A stretch of 41,213 nt of DNA from Ilumatobacteraceae bacterium (lineage in GTDB: Bacteria; Actinomycetota; Acidimicrobiia; Acidimicrobiales; Ilumatobacteraceae): contig JAOBWK010000073.1 of assembly GCA_025463305.1 (NCBI GenBank), positions 1 through 41,213 on the forward strand, written 5' to 3'. The position numbers and the translations under genes are program-made. Positions 21,844 to 29,404 of this stretch are shown here, piece by piece; within the stretch, counting starts at the first letter, position 1, and every line of letters starts with the position of its first letter. The notes beneath the pieces were generated by a model. That model searched no databases and was not told where the DNA came from. It saw nothing but the letters and a program-made list of their open reading frames with translations.

Positions 21844-23055
21844 TCAGTCGGCGGTCATGTGCTCGGCGCTGTCGCCGTGCCACTCGATCAACAGCACCGA
21901 CGCATCGTCCTGGAGCACCCCCTGCTGGTGCTCGAGCACCCGATGCACCACGCGTCGCAGCGTCTCGGGCGCGCGCCGCTTCTCGGCAGCGCTGTGCTCG
22001 AGGATGTCGACGAACCGTTCGAACCCGAAGAACCGTCGCTCGGGGTCGCGGGCCTCGACGATGCCGTCGGTGTAGATGACGATCACGTCACCCGGCTCGA
22101 GGTGCTCCTCGGCCGGTTCCACCGTGCGGTTGGCGAACCCGAGGAGGATCCGCCGCCCACCGTCGAGTGACTTGACCACCTTGCCTCCTCGCACCAGCAG
22201 CGGCGCGAGGTGGCCGGCGTTGACGTAGCGGAAAACGCCGGTCGGCAGGTGCAACTGTCCGAGGACGCCCGTGGCGAACGTGTCGGTGTCGTACTGCATC
22301 AGCGTCGCGTCGATGGTCGCGGCGGTCGCAGCGAGGTCGGCGTCGGCGCGGCGGGCGTTGCGGTAGCCGGCGAGCGACAGCGCGCCGACCACGCTCGAGT
22401 GCAGATCGTGACCCGTCGCGTCGAACATCGCGACGTGGGCGACATCGCCCTGGACGGCGTAGTCGAAAACGTCGCCGGCCACCTGCTCCGCCGGCTCGAG
22501 CAGGCCGGAGATCACCAGGCCGTCACACGCCAAGGTCAGCGGCGGCAGCAACGACCACACGAGCTCCGACGCGACGCTGCGCTTCCCGGCAGACCTGGCG
22601 CGGTGGAAGTTGTCGCCGTAGGGGCTCTTGGCGGCGAGCAGGTGCCCGACGAGGTGGGCGAACCAACGGACCTGTTCGCGGATGCGCCCGCACTCGACCT
22701 CGGTGTCGGGAGGGAAGCGGACGTCGATGACACCGAGGCGCTCGACACCGTCGAGCAATGGCACCCACAACCCGGGGCCGCCCGGTTGGTCGCTCGCGAC
22801 CGGCTCGACCATCCGGAAGGCGCGGCCGGCGAGCGTGGAATCCACGTCCTCGACGTCGGGCGACGCATCGGCGGCGATCGGGAGCGGGACGAGCGTGCGC
22901 TGCGCGTAGTCGATCAGGTAGACCAGCGCCGTCCATCCCAGGACGGCAGCGGCCCTGGCGATCACGCCGGGCATCTGGTCGGGCGTTGCGAGGTGGGCGC
23001 CGTCGAGCAACGAGGTCAGCTGGGCGAGGGCGGCGTCGTCGCTCGGCTGTGTCAC
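21844..23055 (-). CDS. PP2C-type (SpoIIE/RsbU) phosphatase with GAF-like sensor
   Basis: A 403-residue protein. Residues about 1-150 look like a GAF-type sensor (PGVIARAAAVLGWTALVYLID, WVPLLDGVERLGVIDVRF). Residues about 170-395 are a SpoIIE/RsbU serine phosphatase: LEPAEQVAGDVFDYAVQGD, VAMFDATGHDLHSSVVG, FRYVNAGHLAPLLV, DVIVIYTDGIVEARD and a final DDASVLLIEW. The metal-binding aspartates of GDVFD, DATGHD, TDG and DDAS are all kept, so it should be active. It would dephosphorylate an anti-sigma-factor antagonist and free a sigma factor in response to the sensor signal. The GTG start at 23055 diverges from the GGDEF gene. Confidence 0.92.
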   Translation of the reverse strand: MTQPSDDAALAQLTSLLDGAHLATPDQMPGVIARAAAVLGWTALVYLIDYAQRTLVPLPIAADASPDVEDVDSTLAGRAFRMVEPVASDQPGGPGLWVPLLDGVERLGVIDVRFPPDTEVECGRIREQVRWFAHLVGHLLAAKSPYGDNFHRARSAGKRSVASELVWSLLPPLTLACDGLVISGLLEPAEQVAGDVFDYAVQGDVAHVAMFDATGHDLHSSVVGALSLAGYRNARRADADLAATAATIDATLMQYDTDTFATGVLGQLHLPTGVFRYVNAGHLAPLLVRGGKVVKSLDGGRRILLGFANRTVEPAEEHLEPGDVIVIYTDGIVEARDPERRFFGFERFVDILEHSAAEKRRAPETLRRVVHRVLEHQQGVLQDDASVLLIEWHGDSAEHMTAD

Positions 23056-23162
23056 CCTCGGAGTGTACGGACAGCCTGGGGCAGGTGGGCCGCCCAGCCG
23101 ATCATCGACGGAGCTCCCTCCGCTGACGTCCAGACAGTCGTGCTGACAATTCGTCCCGGCGT

Positions 23163-23189
23163 CTCAAGAACATTGGCTGATCGGCCGAT
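23163..23189 (+). promoter_or_regulatory. putative FliA/WhiG-type (sigma-28) promoter before the GGDEF gene
   Basis: CTCA at 23163-23166 and GCCGAT at 23184-23189 are separated by 17 bases. This fits the actinobacterial FliA-type promoter pattern (CTCA, 15-17 bases, GCCGAA or similar). The start codon lies 33 bases downstream, a normal leader length. No sigma-28 gene is in the window, so this rests on pattern and place alone. Confidence 0.42.
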
Positions 23190-23221
23190 GTCTAGGAGCA
23201 GATGGTTGGTCAGGTCGTCAG

Positions 23222-24538
23222 ATGAACATCGAGAGTCAGTGGGCCGCGATCGCGGTCGATGCGATCGCAGAGATGGTCGTCGTCATCGACGGTCTCGGCA
23301 CCGTCGTGTACGCCAACGACCGGGCTGAGCAGCTGCTCGGTGTGCGACGCGAGGACTGGCTCGGCCGGCCCGGCTTCGACATCATCCACCCCGACGAGCT
23401 GCCGATGGCCGCCGAACTGATCGTCTCCGCCCAGGCGACGGGCACCGGTGTGAAGGAGCCCGTCACGTACCGGTTCCGCCGCGGCGACGGCACCTGGCTG
23501 CAGGTCGAGTTGATCGCCTCGGGCGTCGTCCACGACGGTCGCCCGCACCTCGTGCTGTCCGGCCGACCCGCGTGGGCCAGCCGACCGCACGCGGAGATCC
23601 TCGGCGAGATCGCCGGGCGGTTGTCGTGCATGTTCGACGACGCCGCCATCGGCATCGCCCAGGTGTCGTTGCGTGGCGACTTCATCCGCGTCAACCCCCG
23701 CCTCGCCGCCGACCTCGGCGTGCCGGCGCTCGAGCTGTGCACCCGGTCCGTGTTCGACCTGCTGCGCCCCGGATCGATCGACCAGTTCGCGCAGGCGTGG
23801 TGGAACCTGCTCGAGGGCGAGATCCAGGTGCTGTCGGCGGAGACGTCGTTCTTCGGCTCGGCCGGTGTGCTGCATGCCATCGTGTCGGGGTCGATCGTGA
23901 CCGACCGCAACGGTGTGCCGCTCTACGTCGCGCTGCAGATGATCGACGTGACCGGCCGGGTGATGGCGGAGGAGTCGTTGCGCCGCAGCGAGGAGCTGCT
24001 CCGCGCCGCGCAGATCGAGCTGCGCCACCAGTCCACCCACGACCGCCTCACCGGGCTGGGCAACCGCACGTTGATGGAGGAGGTGCTCGATCGGCTCCAG
24101 CATCAGGGTGTGGAGGACCTCGCCGTCGTCTACGTCGACCTCGACGGGTTCAAGGCCGTCAACGACGCGCACGGCCACGCCGTCGGCGACCAGCTGCTGG
24201 TGCACGCCAGCGAGCGCCTGCGCACCGCTGCTCGTGCTACCGACACGCTGATCCGGATGGGCGGCGACGAGTTCGTCGTCATCGCCCAGTCCATCGGCGC
24301 CGGCGAAGCCGAGTCGATGGCCAAGCGCCTCGTGCTCGCGCTCGGCCAGCCGTTCGTGATCGATGGTGTCGAGGTGCAGGTCTCGGCCAGCGCCGGCCTC
24401 GCCGCGGCGCGAGGCCCGGTGGACGATATCCCCCTGCTCGTCGCCGAAGCCGACCGCGCCCTCTACCGCGCCAAGCGCAACGGCCGCAGCCAGATCGCCG
24501 CGATCGAGATCGCCTCGAACATCGACCTCATCGGCTGA
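23222..24538 (+). CDS. diguanylate cyclase, PAS-PAS-GGDEF
   Basis: A 438-residue cytoplasmic diguanylate cyclase. PAS 1 spans about residues 8-118 (VVVIDGLGTVVYANDRAEQLLG, with the RRGDGTWL strand). PAS 2 spans about 135-255 (MFDDAAIGIAQVSLRGDFIRVNPRLAADLG). A short helical linker leads to the GGDEF domain (about 272-430). The active-site loop is intact, M-GGDEF at 347-351, and DLDGFKAVND is normal. The inhibitory I-site R-A-T-D (338-341) stands exactly five residues before GGDEF, so product feedback is expected. No EAL domain follows. No transmembrane segment is seen, so the PAS domains sense an internal signal. The product, c-di-GMP, could act on the riboswitch-like leader at 19536-19620. 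Confidence 0.95.
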   Translation: MNIESQWAAIAVDAIAEMVVVIDGLGTVVYANDRAEQLLGVRREDWLGRPGFDIIHPDELPMAAELIVSAQATGTGVKEPVTYRFRRGDGTWLQVELIASGVVHDGRPHLVLSGRPAWASRPHAEILGEIAGRLSCMFDDAAIGIAQVSLRGDFIRVNPRLAADLGVPALELCTRSVFDLLRPGSIDQFAQAWWNLLEGEIQVLSAETSFFGSAGVLHAIVSGSIVTDRNGVPLYVALQMIDVTGRVMAEESLRRSEELLRAAQIELRHQSTHDRLTGLGNRTLMEEVLDRLQHQGVEDLAVVYVDLDGFKAVNDAHGHAVGDQLLVHASERLRTAARATDTLIRMGGDEFVVIAQSIGAGEAESMAKRLVLALGQPFVIDGVEVQVSASAGLAAARGPVDDIPLLVAEADRALYRAKRNGRSQIAAIEIASNIDLIG

Positions 24539-24587
24539 GGGCCCAGCGCTCCTCGGACCAGACCGCGAAGTCCAGGCACGCGCCGCC

Positions 24588-24615
24588 GCCCCGGCTGCTC
24601 CTTGGCAGCCGGGGC
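24588..24615. terminator. bidirectional hairpin between GGDEF and HNH genes
   Basis: A perfect 11-bp GC-rich stem, GCCCCGGCTGC (24588-24598) with GCAGCCGGGGC (24605-24615), encloses a 6-base loop. It sits in the 99-bp gap between two convergent genes and is symmetrical, so it can end transcripts from either side. No T-run follows on either strand, as is usual in GC-rich actinobacteria. Confidence 0.75.
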
Positions 24616-24637
24616 GTTGGTCGGTGCCGTCGGGCGG

Positions 24638-25939
24638 TCACCGGTCGGGCCAGTTCGGGGCCGGCATCGGAGTGCGGGGGGCGATCTCGGTGCCGTCGGC
24701 TCGAAAGTGGTGCCAGCCGGTCTCGTCGCATGTGGTGGTCACCCCGCTCGAGTGCTTGCCGCGGTTGTGCTTGCCGCACATGGGCGCCCCGTTGGTCGGA
24801 TCGGTGTTCCCGAAGAGGGCGACCCAGGGGTCCATGTGATCGACTTGGATCTGCCCGGCGCGGAGACCGCAACCGGGCCAACAACATCGGTCCCCGGCGA
24901 GCAGCACGGCGTCTCGTGCGGATCCGCGGAACAGGCGGGACGAGCGTCCGAGGTTGATGGTCAGGCCACGCGGGTCGGAGACGAGCCGTTGGACCTTGCC
25001 GATCAGGGCAGCGGCCGCGAGCGCTTTCGGGTCGACCTGGTGACCGCCGGCCGTCTGGCAGTAGCGGACCCGCTCGGACGGGTCGGTGGGCGGCTGGGGT
25101 GTGCCGAAGTATTCGCGGACGGCGTACTCGAACGCGGCCTGGTTGCAGTGGATCACGATCAACGGGTCGCCAGCGGTGGAACCGCGCGTGCCGGCGGACT
25201 TCATCCAGATCGCCGCCGCGGCGTCGAACGCGCGCTGCGCCGGCGTGCGCGCGAGCGGGTGCTGGTCGGCGTCGTCGCCGTACGCGGCGAGGCGCTCCGC
25301 GACGTCGGTCTGGTACTCGGCTTCGACGTGCGCGAGGAGCACGTTGCTGAACGCCTCACCGGTCAGGGCATCGCCGCGCACGACGAGCTCGAACTCGTTC
25401 CCGAAGAAGTGGATGCCGGCCGTCCGATTCGCGCGCGACTGCTCGTGATCGCGGTGGGCGCCATCGGGGTCGGCGTGGGCTTCCCAGCTCCGGCAGACGA
25501 CCCCGAAGTCCGCGGCGGGCAGCGTGCGGGCGTGGCCCAACAGCAGGTCCTCGGACTCGGCCAGGTGATCGCGCGCACGCGGGTTCGCGTACAGGTCGGC
25601 GAGCATCTTCACCTGGTCGGGGCCGATCTCACCGGCGGCGTGGACAGCTGCAACGGTGGGGAGCAGGGCGAGTGTGGCGGCGGTGCGCACGGAGCGCCTC
25701 GCGGTCGAACGGGTGCAGTTCGACACCGCCTGCACCCACTGGACGGGGCCGCGGTGATGATCGTCGGTGTACGACTGCGACACCGCCACCTCCTGCAGCA
25801 TCTCGGCCGTCAACGCAGCGAGGCGGCGTGATTCGCGTTCGACCAGCATCCACGCCGCATCCCGTTCCGCCTCCCGCATGAGGCGGAACGCATCGAGACC
25901 GGGCAACACGACCGGCTGCTCGTCGATCACCTCACTCAC
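24638..25939 (-). CDS. DUF222 / 13E12-type HNH endonuclease
   Basis: A 433-residue member of the DUF222-HNH (13E12 repeat) family, abundant in actinobacteria. The helical DUF222 part covers about residues 20-330. The HNH nuclease domain is near residues 350-415: RCCWPGCGLRAGQIQVDHMDPW, then TDPTNGAPMCGKHNRGKHSSG. Zinc-type cysteines and the D-H, N and H catalytic residues are present. GTG 25939 is chosen because GGGGAGG stands six bases before it. The function of these proteins is not firmly known; in Mycobacterium tuberculosis several have LexA boxes upstream. Here a perfect SOS box lies 112 bp before the start, so induction by DNA damage is likely. Confidence 0.92.
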   Translation of the reverse strand: MSEVIDEQPVVLPGLDAFRLMREAERDAAWMLVERESRRLAALTAEMLQEVAVSQSYTDDHHRGPVQWVQAVSNCTRSTARRSVRTAATLALLPTVAAVHAAGEIGPDQVKMLADLYANPRARDHLAESEDLLLGHARTLPAADFGVVCRSWEAHADPDGAHRDHEQSRANRTAGIHFFGNEFELVVRGDALTGEAFSNVLLAHVEAEYQTDVAERLAAYGDDADQHPLARTPAQRAFDAAAAIWMKSAGTRGSTAGDPLIVIHCNQAAFEYAVREYFGTPQPPTDPSERVRYCQTAGGHQVDPKALAAAALIGKVQRLVSDPRGLTINLGRSSRLFRGSARDAVLLAGDRCCWPGCGLRAGQIQVDHMDPWVALFGNTDPTNGAPMCGKHNRGKHSSGVTTTCDETGWHHFRADGTEIAPRTPMPAPNWPDR

Positions 25940-26050
25940 CACACACCTCCCCCTCAGCAACGAGCGCGACGCCATCCACGGCGTCGAACGAACGGGACCG
26001 GCGAGCCGGTCGAGACTGATCGGGGAAGATCAACTGCACATCAGCCTCGA

Positions 26051-26064
26051 CGAACATATGTTCG
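26051..26064. promoter_or_regulatory. LexA / SOS box between HNH and LuxR genes
   Basis: CGAACATATGTTCG is a perfect 14-bp palindrome. It matches the actinobacterial LexA box (TCGAAC-N4-GTTCGA core) at all core positions, lacking only one outer base on the left. It lies in the divergent gap, 112 bp before the HNH gene and 68 bp before the LuxR gene. Mycobacterial 13E12 genes carry the same kind of box, so the HNH gene is the more likely target. Confidence 0.82.
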
Positions 26065-26131
26065 ATATCAACCGATCCGATCAGATTTCCGCGTCTCCGA
26101 ATGCCCCCGGGGCGGGAAGTACTCTCGGCCA

Positions 26132-27835
26132 GTGGCCAACACGCCGACGACCGCCGATGTCGTGTCGCTGCTCGCCGCGTGGGGTGGGCCGGTGGACCCG
26201 GCGGTGCTCGAGGCGTTGAACGCGCTCGGCGTCGACACGGTGATGCGTGCGTTGACGGCGGCGATCGCCGACCTGCTCGGATCAGCAGCGCGCGACGCCG
26301 AGGGTGACGACGCGCTGTCGTCATCGATCCTGGTCGATCGGGCGGTCGCGCTCGCCCGCTCGGGGCAGATGGCGACGGCGGCGGCACTGGCCGAGCCGGC
26401 GCTGGGTCAGGCGGGTCTGTCGGCGCCGGCCCGCGCGGCGTTGCTGCGGACCGCGGTGCTCGCTCACGCATCGGACGCACGGGTCGGCGATGTCGACCGG
26501 ATCGTCGAAGGGCTCGAGCGATCGTCGTTCCGGCAGCCCTTCCTGCAGCGGGTGGACTCGACCCATCGGTTCGTGCACGTGCTGACCGGCGATCCCGTGG
26601 CCCGACGGATGGCGATGGCCGGCGACGTGTCCACAACGGTGTCGGCCGCGACGGGCACACTCCCGCTGGTGATGCAGGCGATCTCGTCGATGCTGCTCGG
26701 CGACGGCGAGCACGCCGTGGTGCTGGCCGAGCAGGCCGCTGACGGCTTCCGCGCGCTCGCCGGTGACGAGCTGGCCTCGGTCGACATCTGGCCGGCGCCG
26801 TTCCGACTGCTGACGTACGGACGGCGGGATGCGCGGAGGAGTGTGGACGAGTGGCGCAGCCGCGGCGACGCGGGCGCGCAGGCCTGGGTGCAGCCGTACC
26901 ACCAGGCGAACTCGGGGATGATCGCGCTCGCGTTCGGCGACATCGACGATGCAGCAGCCGAGATGGACGCTGCCCTGGAGGCGGCCGCCCAGAACGGGCA
27001 GGGCTGGGTGTCGTGGACCGTCGCCGAGCGGGCGCGGATCGACATCGTGCGCGGCGACCTCGACGCCGCCGACCGGCGCATGGCTGCGTTCCGGTCGAGC
27101 GGCCGACCGAACACGCTCGGGTTCCGTGCGCTCGAACTCGCGCTCGCCGAGGTCGCCGCGGCGCGCGGCGAGTCCACCGACCTCCTCGAACGGATCTGGC
27201 ACGCGACCGTTGCCGAGAACAACCGGCTGTGGATGCTGATGACCGGGCTCGATCACGCTCGAGCAGCCCGACGTCTCGGCGACGCCCAACTCGCCGAGAC
27301 CGTGCTCGCCGACCTCGCGGCGCTCGACGGCGCTCCCCCGGGCCTCGCGCACGCGTCGGCATTCGCCCGCGCTGCCGCACGCCGCAGCGTCGACGACCTC
27401 GTGATGGCCGTCGACGACTGCAGCGCGATCGCGAACGTGATGACCGCCGCACGCCTCGCGGGCGACGTCGCGATCATCGCCGCCGAGATCGATCCGGCAC
27501 GGGCACGCGAGCTCGGCGCGCGTGCATCGGCCGAGCTGCAGGAGCTGGGTGCCGTCGGCGAGGACCGGCTCCTCGTCGCCGATCTGCGCGGTCGTGGTGT
27601 CCGGCTCGGGGTGCGCGGCTCGCGGTCACGGCCGAACACGGGCTGGGCGTCGCTGACCCCGACCGAGGCGCGCATCGTCGACCTCGTCGCGGCCGGCTCC
27701 ACCGGGCCGGACATCGCCCGCACCCTCTACATCTCGCCCCGCACGGTGCAGACGCACGTCAGCCACGCGCTCGGCAAGCTCGGCCTGACGAACCGGCTGG
27801 AGCTGGCGATGGCGCACGCACACCGGCGTCAGTGA
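26132..27835 (+). CDS. LuxR-family regulator with TPR-like sensor region, no ATPase domain
   Basis: A 567-residue regulator. The C-terminal LuxR helix-turn-helix is clear: SLTPTEARIVDLVAAGSTGPDIARTLYISPRTVQTHVSHALGKLGL (about residues 505-550). The preceding about 480 residues are Ala-rich helical pairs, such as AVALARSGQMATAAALAEPAL and GDIDDAAAEMDAALEAA, resembling the tetratricopeptide-like region of MalT/LAL regulators. There is no Walker A P-loop, so it is shorter than ATP-dependent LAL proteins (about 900 residues) and represents the half-length class. GTG 26132 is the start. It diverges from the HNH gene with the SOS box in between, and its own target may be the next gene, preceded by a dyad at 27879-27900. 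Confidence 0.88.
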   Translation: MANTPTTADVVSLLAAWGGPVDPAVLEALNALGVDTVMRALTAAIADLLGSAARDAEGDDALSSSILVDRAVALARSGQMATAAALAEPALGQAGLSAPARAALLRTAVLAHASDARVGDVDRIVEGLERSSFRQPFLQRVDSTHRFVHVLTGDPVARRMAMAGDVSTTVSAATGTLPLVMQAISSMLLGDGEHAVVLAEQAADGFRALAGDELASVDIWPAPFRLLTYGRRDARRSVDEWRSRGDAGAQAWVQPYHQANSGMIALAFGDIDDAAAEMDAALEAAAQNGQGWVSWTVAERARIDIVRGDLDAADRRMAAFRSSGRPNTLGFRALELALAEVAAARGESTDLLERIWHATVAENNRLWMLMTGLDHARAARRLGDAQLAETVLADLAALDGAPPGLAHASAFARAAARRSVDDLVMAVDDCSAIANVMTAARLAGDVAIIAAEIDPARARELGARASAELQELGAVGEDRLLVADLRGRGVRLGVRGSRSRPNTGWASLTPTEARIVDLVAAGSTGPDIARTLYISPRTVQTHVSHALGKLGLTNRLELAMAHAHRRQ

Positions 27836-27878
27836 ATCTCCGTCATCACACAGATGTTCCGTCGCGCCGATGAGCGCA

Positions 27879-27900
27879 TGGTGAGCACATCAACTCACCA
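27879..27900. promoter_or_regulatory. inverted repeat next to the ribosome site of the NTF2-like gene
   Basis: TGGTGAG (27879-27885) and CTCACCA (27894-27900) form a perfect 7-bp dyad with an 8-base spacer. The right arm runs straight into the ribosome site AGGAGG (27900-27905). It could be a protein operator, for example for the upstream LuxR product, or an RNA hairpin that affects access to the ribosome site. Which one cannot be decided from sequence. Confidence 0.45.
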
Positions 27901-27914
27901 GGAGGAACATGCAG

Positions 27915-28382
27915 ATGCAACCGATCATCGATGTGCAAGGAATCGACCAACTCACCCAGGCCGATCAGGACGCGCTCTTCACGACGCTGATCAACCTGTT
28001 CAACGGCTTCCAGAGCCGCGACGCCGATCAGCTGCGGAGCGTGTACAGCGCCGACGCCGATTGGATCAACGCGTTCGGCACGGCGCGGCACGGCGCCGAC
28101 GCCATCGTCGAGTACCTGCGCGGCCTGTTCGCCGACGGCAACTTCGACGCCGGCGAGCTCGTCGGACCACCGGCGACCACCGTCCGGCGGCTGAGCGACG
28201 ATGTCGTCGCGGTCTCCTCGCAGCTCCAGATCAGTGGTCAGCTGCTGGTCGACGGCACCGCGATCCCGATGCGCGACAACCACTCGCTGCGAGTGGTCGT
28301 CCGCCAGCCGAACGGCGAATGGCGGATCGAGTCGGAGATGTACATGGACGCACGCACCGACCAGACCTACGCCAGTCACTGA
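27915..28382 (+). CDS. NTF2-like protein (SgcJ/EcaC or DUF4440 type)
   Basis: A 155-residue NTF2-fold protein. The pattern is a helical start (LTQADQDALFTTLINLFNGFQSRDADQLRSVYSADADWINAFG), then HGADAIVEYLRGLF and strands VVAVSSQLQISGQLLV and HSLRVVVRQPNGEWRIESEMYMDAR. This matches the SgcJ/EcaC-like group, whose reactions are mostly unknown. ATG 27915 lies nine bases after AGGAGG. An in-frame ATG at 27909 is only three bases from it, so the later start fits better, though the earlier is possible. It follows the LuxR gene by 79 bp and precedes an F420-type oxidoreductase gene by 48 bp. Confidence 0.82.
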   Translation: MQPIIDVQGIDQLTQADQDALFTTLINLFNGFQSRDADQLRSVYSADADWINAFGTARHGADAIVEYLRGLFADGNFDAGELVGPPATTVRRLSDDVVAVSSQLQISGQLLVDGTAIPMRDNHSLRVVVRQPNGEWRIESEMYMDARTDQTYASH

Positions 28383-28430
28383 GCCGTCGGCGCTTCGATC
28401 GCTCGGTGAGCGGGATGCGAGGATGCCCGG

Positions 28431-29312
28431 ATGCAGATCGCGATGACGCTTCCCACCATGCTGCCCCACGGCCGCGCCGAGACGCTGGCGTGGTGCCGCG
28501 GGATCGACGAGGGACCCTTCTCCAGCCTCGCGGTCCCGGAGCGGGTCACCTACACCAGCCATTCGTGGACGGTGGAGATCGCTGCCGCGGCGGCGCTCAC
28601 CGAGCGGGTGCGGCTGTGGACCACGGTCATCGTGCTGCCGTCGCACGACGCCGTGCAGGTCGCCAAGGACCTCGCGTCGGTCGACCGATTGGCCGACGGC
28701 CGGCTCACCGTCGGCATCGGCGTGGGTGGGCGCGAGCACGACTACCGCGCGATCAGCGGTGACTTCTCGAACCGCTGGAGTCGGATGGACGAGCAGGTCG
28801 CGACGATGCGCCGGATCTGGGCGCAGGAGCCGCCGTTCGAAGGTGCCGACCCCGTGGGTCCCCCGCCCGTGCAGGCCGGCGGACCGCCGCTGGTGGCCGG
28901 CGTCATCGGGCCGAAGGCGCTCGCCCGCGCCGCGGCGTGGGCCGTCGGCGTCGACGATCCGACATCGATCACATCGGTCGACCAGGCGTCGCTGACCCAG
29001 CGCCACGAGATCGTCACCGCGGCGTGGAACGCAGCGGGCCGGACCGAGAAGCCGCACTTCTCGGCGAGCCTCTGGTACGGCCTCGGGCCGAACGCCAAGC
29101 AGCAGGTCGGCGACTACGTCTACAACTACATGAAGATCTTCGACGAAGGCTGGGCCCGCTCGATGGCCGAGTCCGCACCGACGATCGATGCCTCGTCCCT
29201 GCGCGACGCCATGGCAGCTGCGGAGGCGGCCGGCTGCGACGAGTTCTTCCTCGTGCCCACCACCGCCGACCCTGCCGAGCTCGATCGCACCCGCGAGGCG
29301 CTCGGCATCTGA
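28431..29312 (+). CDS. luciferase-like (LLM) oxidoreductase, probably F420-dependent
   Basis: A 293-residue TIM-barrel enzyme of the bacterial-luciferase superfamily. Family features are LAVPERVTYTSHSWTVEIAAAAALTERVRLWTTVIVLPSHDAVQVAKDLASVDRLADGRLTVGIGVGGREHDY near residues 36-106, and GPPPVQAGGPPLVAGVIGPKALARAA. Actinobacterial relatives of this length mostly use coenzyme F420 rather than FMN; the cofactor here is inferred from the subfamily. The substrate is unknown. ATG 28431 starts 48 bp after the NTF2-like gene, so the two may be co-transcribed. The phosphatase gene follows after 92 bp. Confidence 0.88.
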   Translation: MQIAMTLPTMLPHGRAETLAWCRGIDEGPFSSLAVPERVTYTSHSWTVEIAAAAALTERVRLWTTVIVLPSHDAVQVAKDLASVDRLADGRLTVGIGVGGREHDYRAISGDFSNRWSRMDEQVATMRRIWAQEPPFEGADPVGPPPVQAGGPPLVAGVIGPKALARAAAWAVGVDDPTSITSVDQASLTQRHEIVTAAWNAAGRTEKPHFSASLWYGLGPNAKQQVGDYVYNYMKIFDEGWARSMAESAPTIDASSLRDAMAAAEAAGCDEFFLVPTTADPAELDRTREALGI

Positions 29313-29404
29313 GAGCGTCGGCGTCCACGGGTGTTCGTCGGACGTTCACGTCGACGTCACCCGCACGCCGCATCGATGCCAACCGCGTGGTCTCGACTGG
29401 TGGC

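Noticed and set aside
28937..29404. Open extension of the phosphatase frame far upstream, giving 782 codons
   Set aside because: The extension overlaps the LLM gene in another frame and is Arg-rich. The Tat signal begins shortly after ATG 29405.
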